Assembly (NCBI GenBank): GCA_041397305.1
Contig: JAWKWX010000015.1
Location: 8,873-72,872, forward strand
Reading direction: 5' to 3'
Length of the DNA stretch: 64,000 bases
DNA from: TMP-24 sp041397305
GTDB lineage: Bacteria; Pseudomonadota; Alphaproteobacteria; Rhodobacterales; Rhodobacteraceae
In this document: one piece after another, positions 63,999-64,000 of the stretch
How the letters are laid out: each line of letters begins with the position of its first letter
How positions within the stretch are numbered: the first letter of the stretch is position 1
Program-made: the position numbers and the translations under genes
Notes under the pieces: generated by a model
Database searches by the model: none
Told to the model about the DNA's origin: nothing
Seen by the model: only the letters and a program-made list of their open reading frames with translations

Positions 63999-64000
63999 TC
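63954..64000 (-). tRNA. tRNA-Phe (GAA), 3' part at the window edge
   Basis: Reading leftward from 64000: GATTGAAAATCC (anticodon GAA at 63996-63994), the variable loop, T-arm GCTGGTTCGATTCCGGC, acceptor TCTGGGC and ACCA ending at 63954. The 5' half lies outside the window. Integration target of the island. Confidence 0.9.

Overview
The window looks like the chromosome of a GC-rich alphaproteobacterium of the Rhodobacteraceae type. Supporting signs are the soxBDAG sarcosine oxidase operon, hom, glpX and recJ on one strand, the lptF-lptG-lptD-surA-pdxA-rsmA run, DUF4167 next to prmC-prfA, and the tRNA sequences. No genus can be named from the sequence alone.

Layout. 1-5.3 kb (minus): 5' end of dnaG, then the heterotetrameric sarcosine oxidase operon. 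5.5-12.5 kb: two sets of Tad-pilus-type TadE/TadG-like pseudopilin proteins pointing in opposite directions around a glutamate dehydrogenase gene. 12.5-20.8 kb: TetR regulator, small lipoprotein, hom, an unusual MuF/T4-lysozyme fusion with an overlapping secreted partner, glpX, a TauE permease, recJ and tRNA-Glu. 21-24 kb (minus): SRAP protein with a zinc-ribbon partner, holC and pepA. 24.1-31.8 kb (plus): outer-membrane biogenesis operon and rsmA.

From about 32.4 to 39.2 kb the sequence encodes ordinary core genes (DUF4167, prmC, prfA, probable agmatinase, DUF2207, lemA), each shredded by small, mostly deleting, frameshifts. prfA is essential, so poor consensus sequence is more likely than real decay. 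38.7-41.5 kb holds an RTX-protein fragment, an IS5-type remnant and AT-richer sequence with no recognisable genes.

41.55-63.99 kb is a 22.4-kb integrated island bounded by a perfect 58-bp direct repeat that overlaps the 3' end of tRNA-Phe(GAA). Its left part has an HTH protein, mobC, a relaxase and a broken mobilization module around a Fic gene. The middle has a tyrosine-integrase tail, a candidate tracrRNA, the N-terminal half of a type II Cas9 ended at an IS3-family element, and the C-terminal half of an ABC/RloC-type ATPase. A complete type I Zorya system (zorABCD) follows. The right part has an XRE regulator, an NYN-LOTUS protein, a small serine recombinase, a DUF927 ATPase and an AlpA-like regulator. 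No intact tyrosine integrase is present. The island reads as a decayed mobilizable element that still carries one intact anti-phage system and fragments of at least two others.
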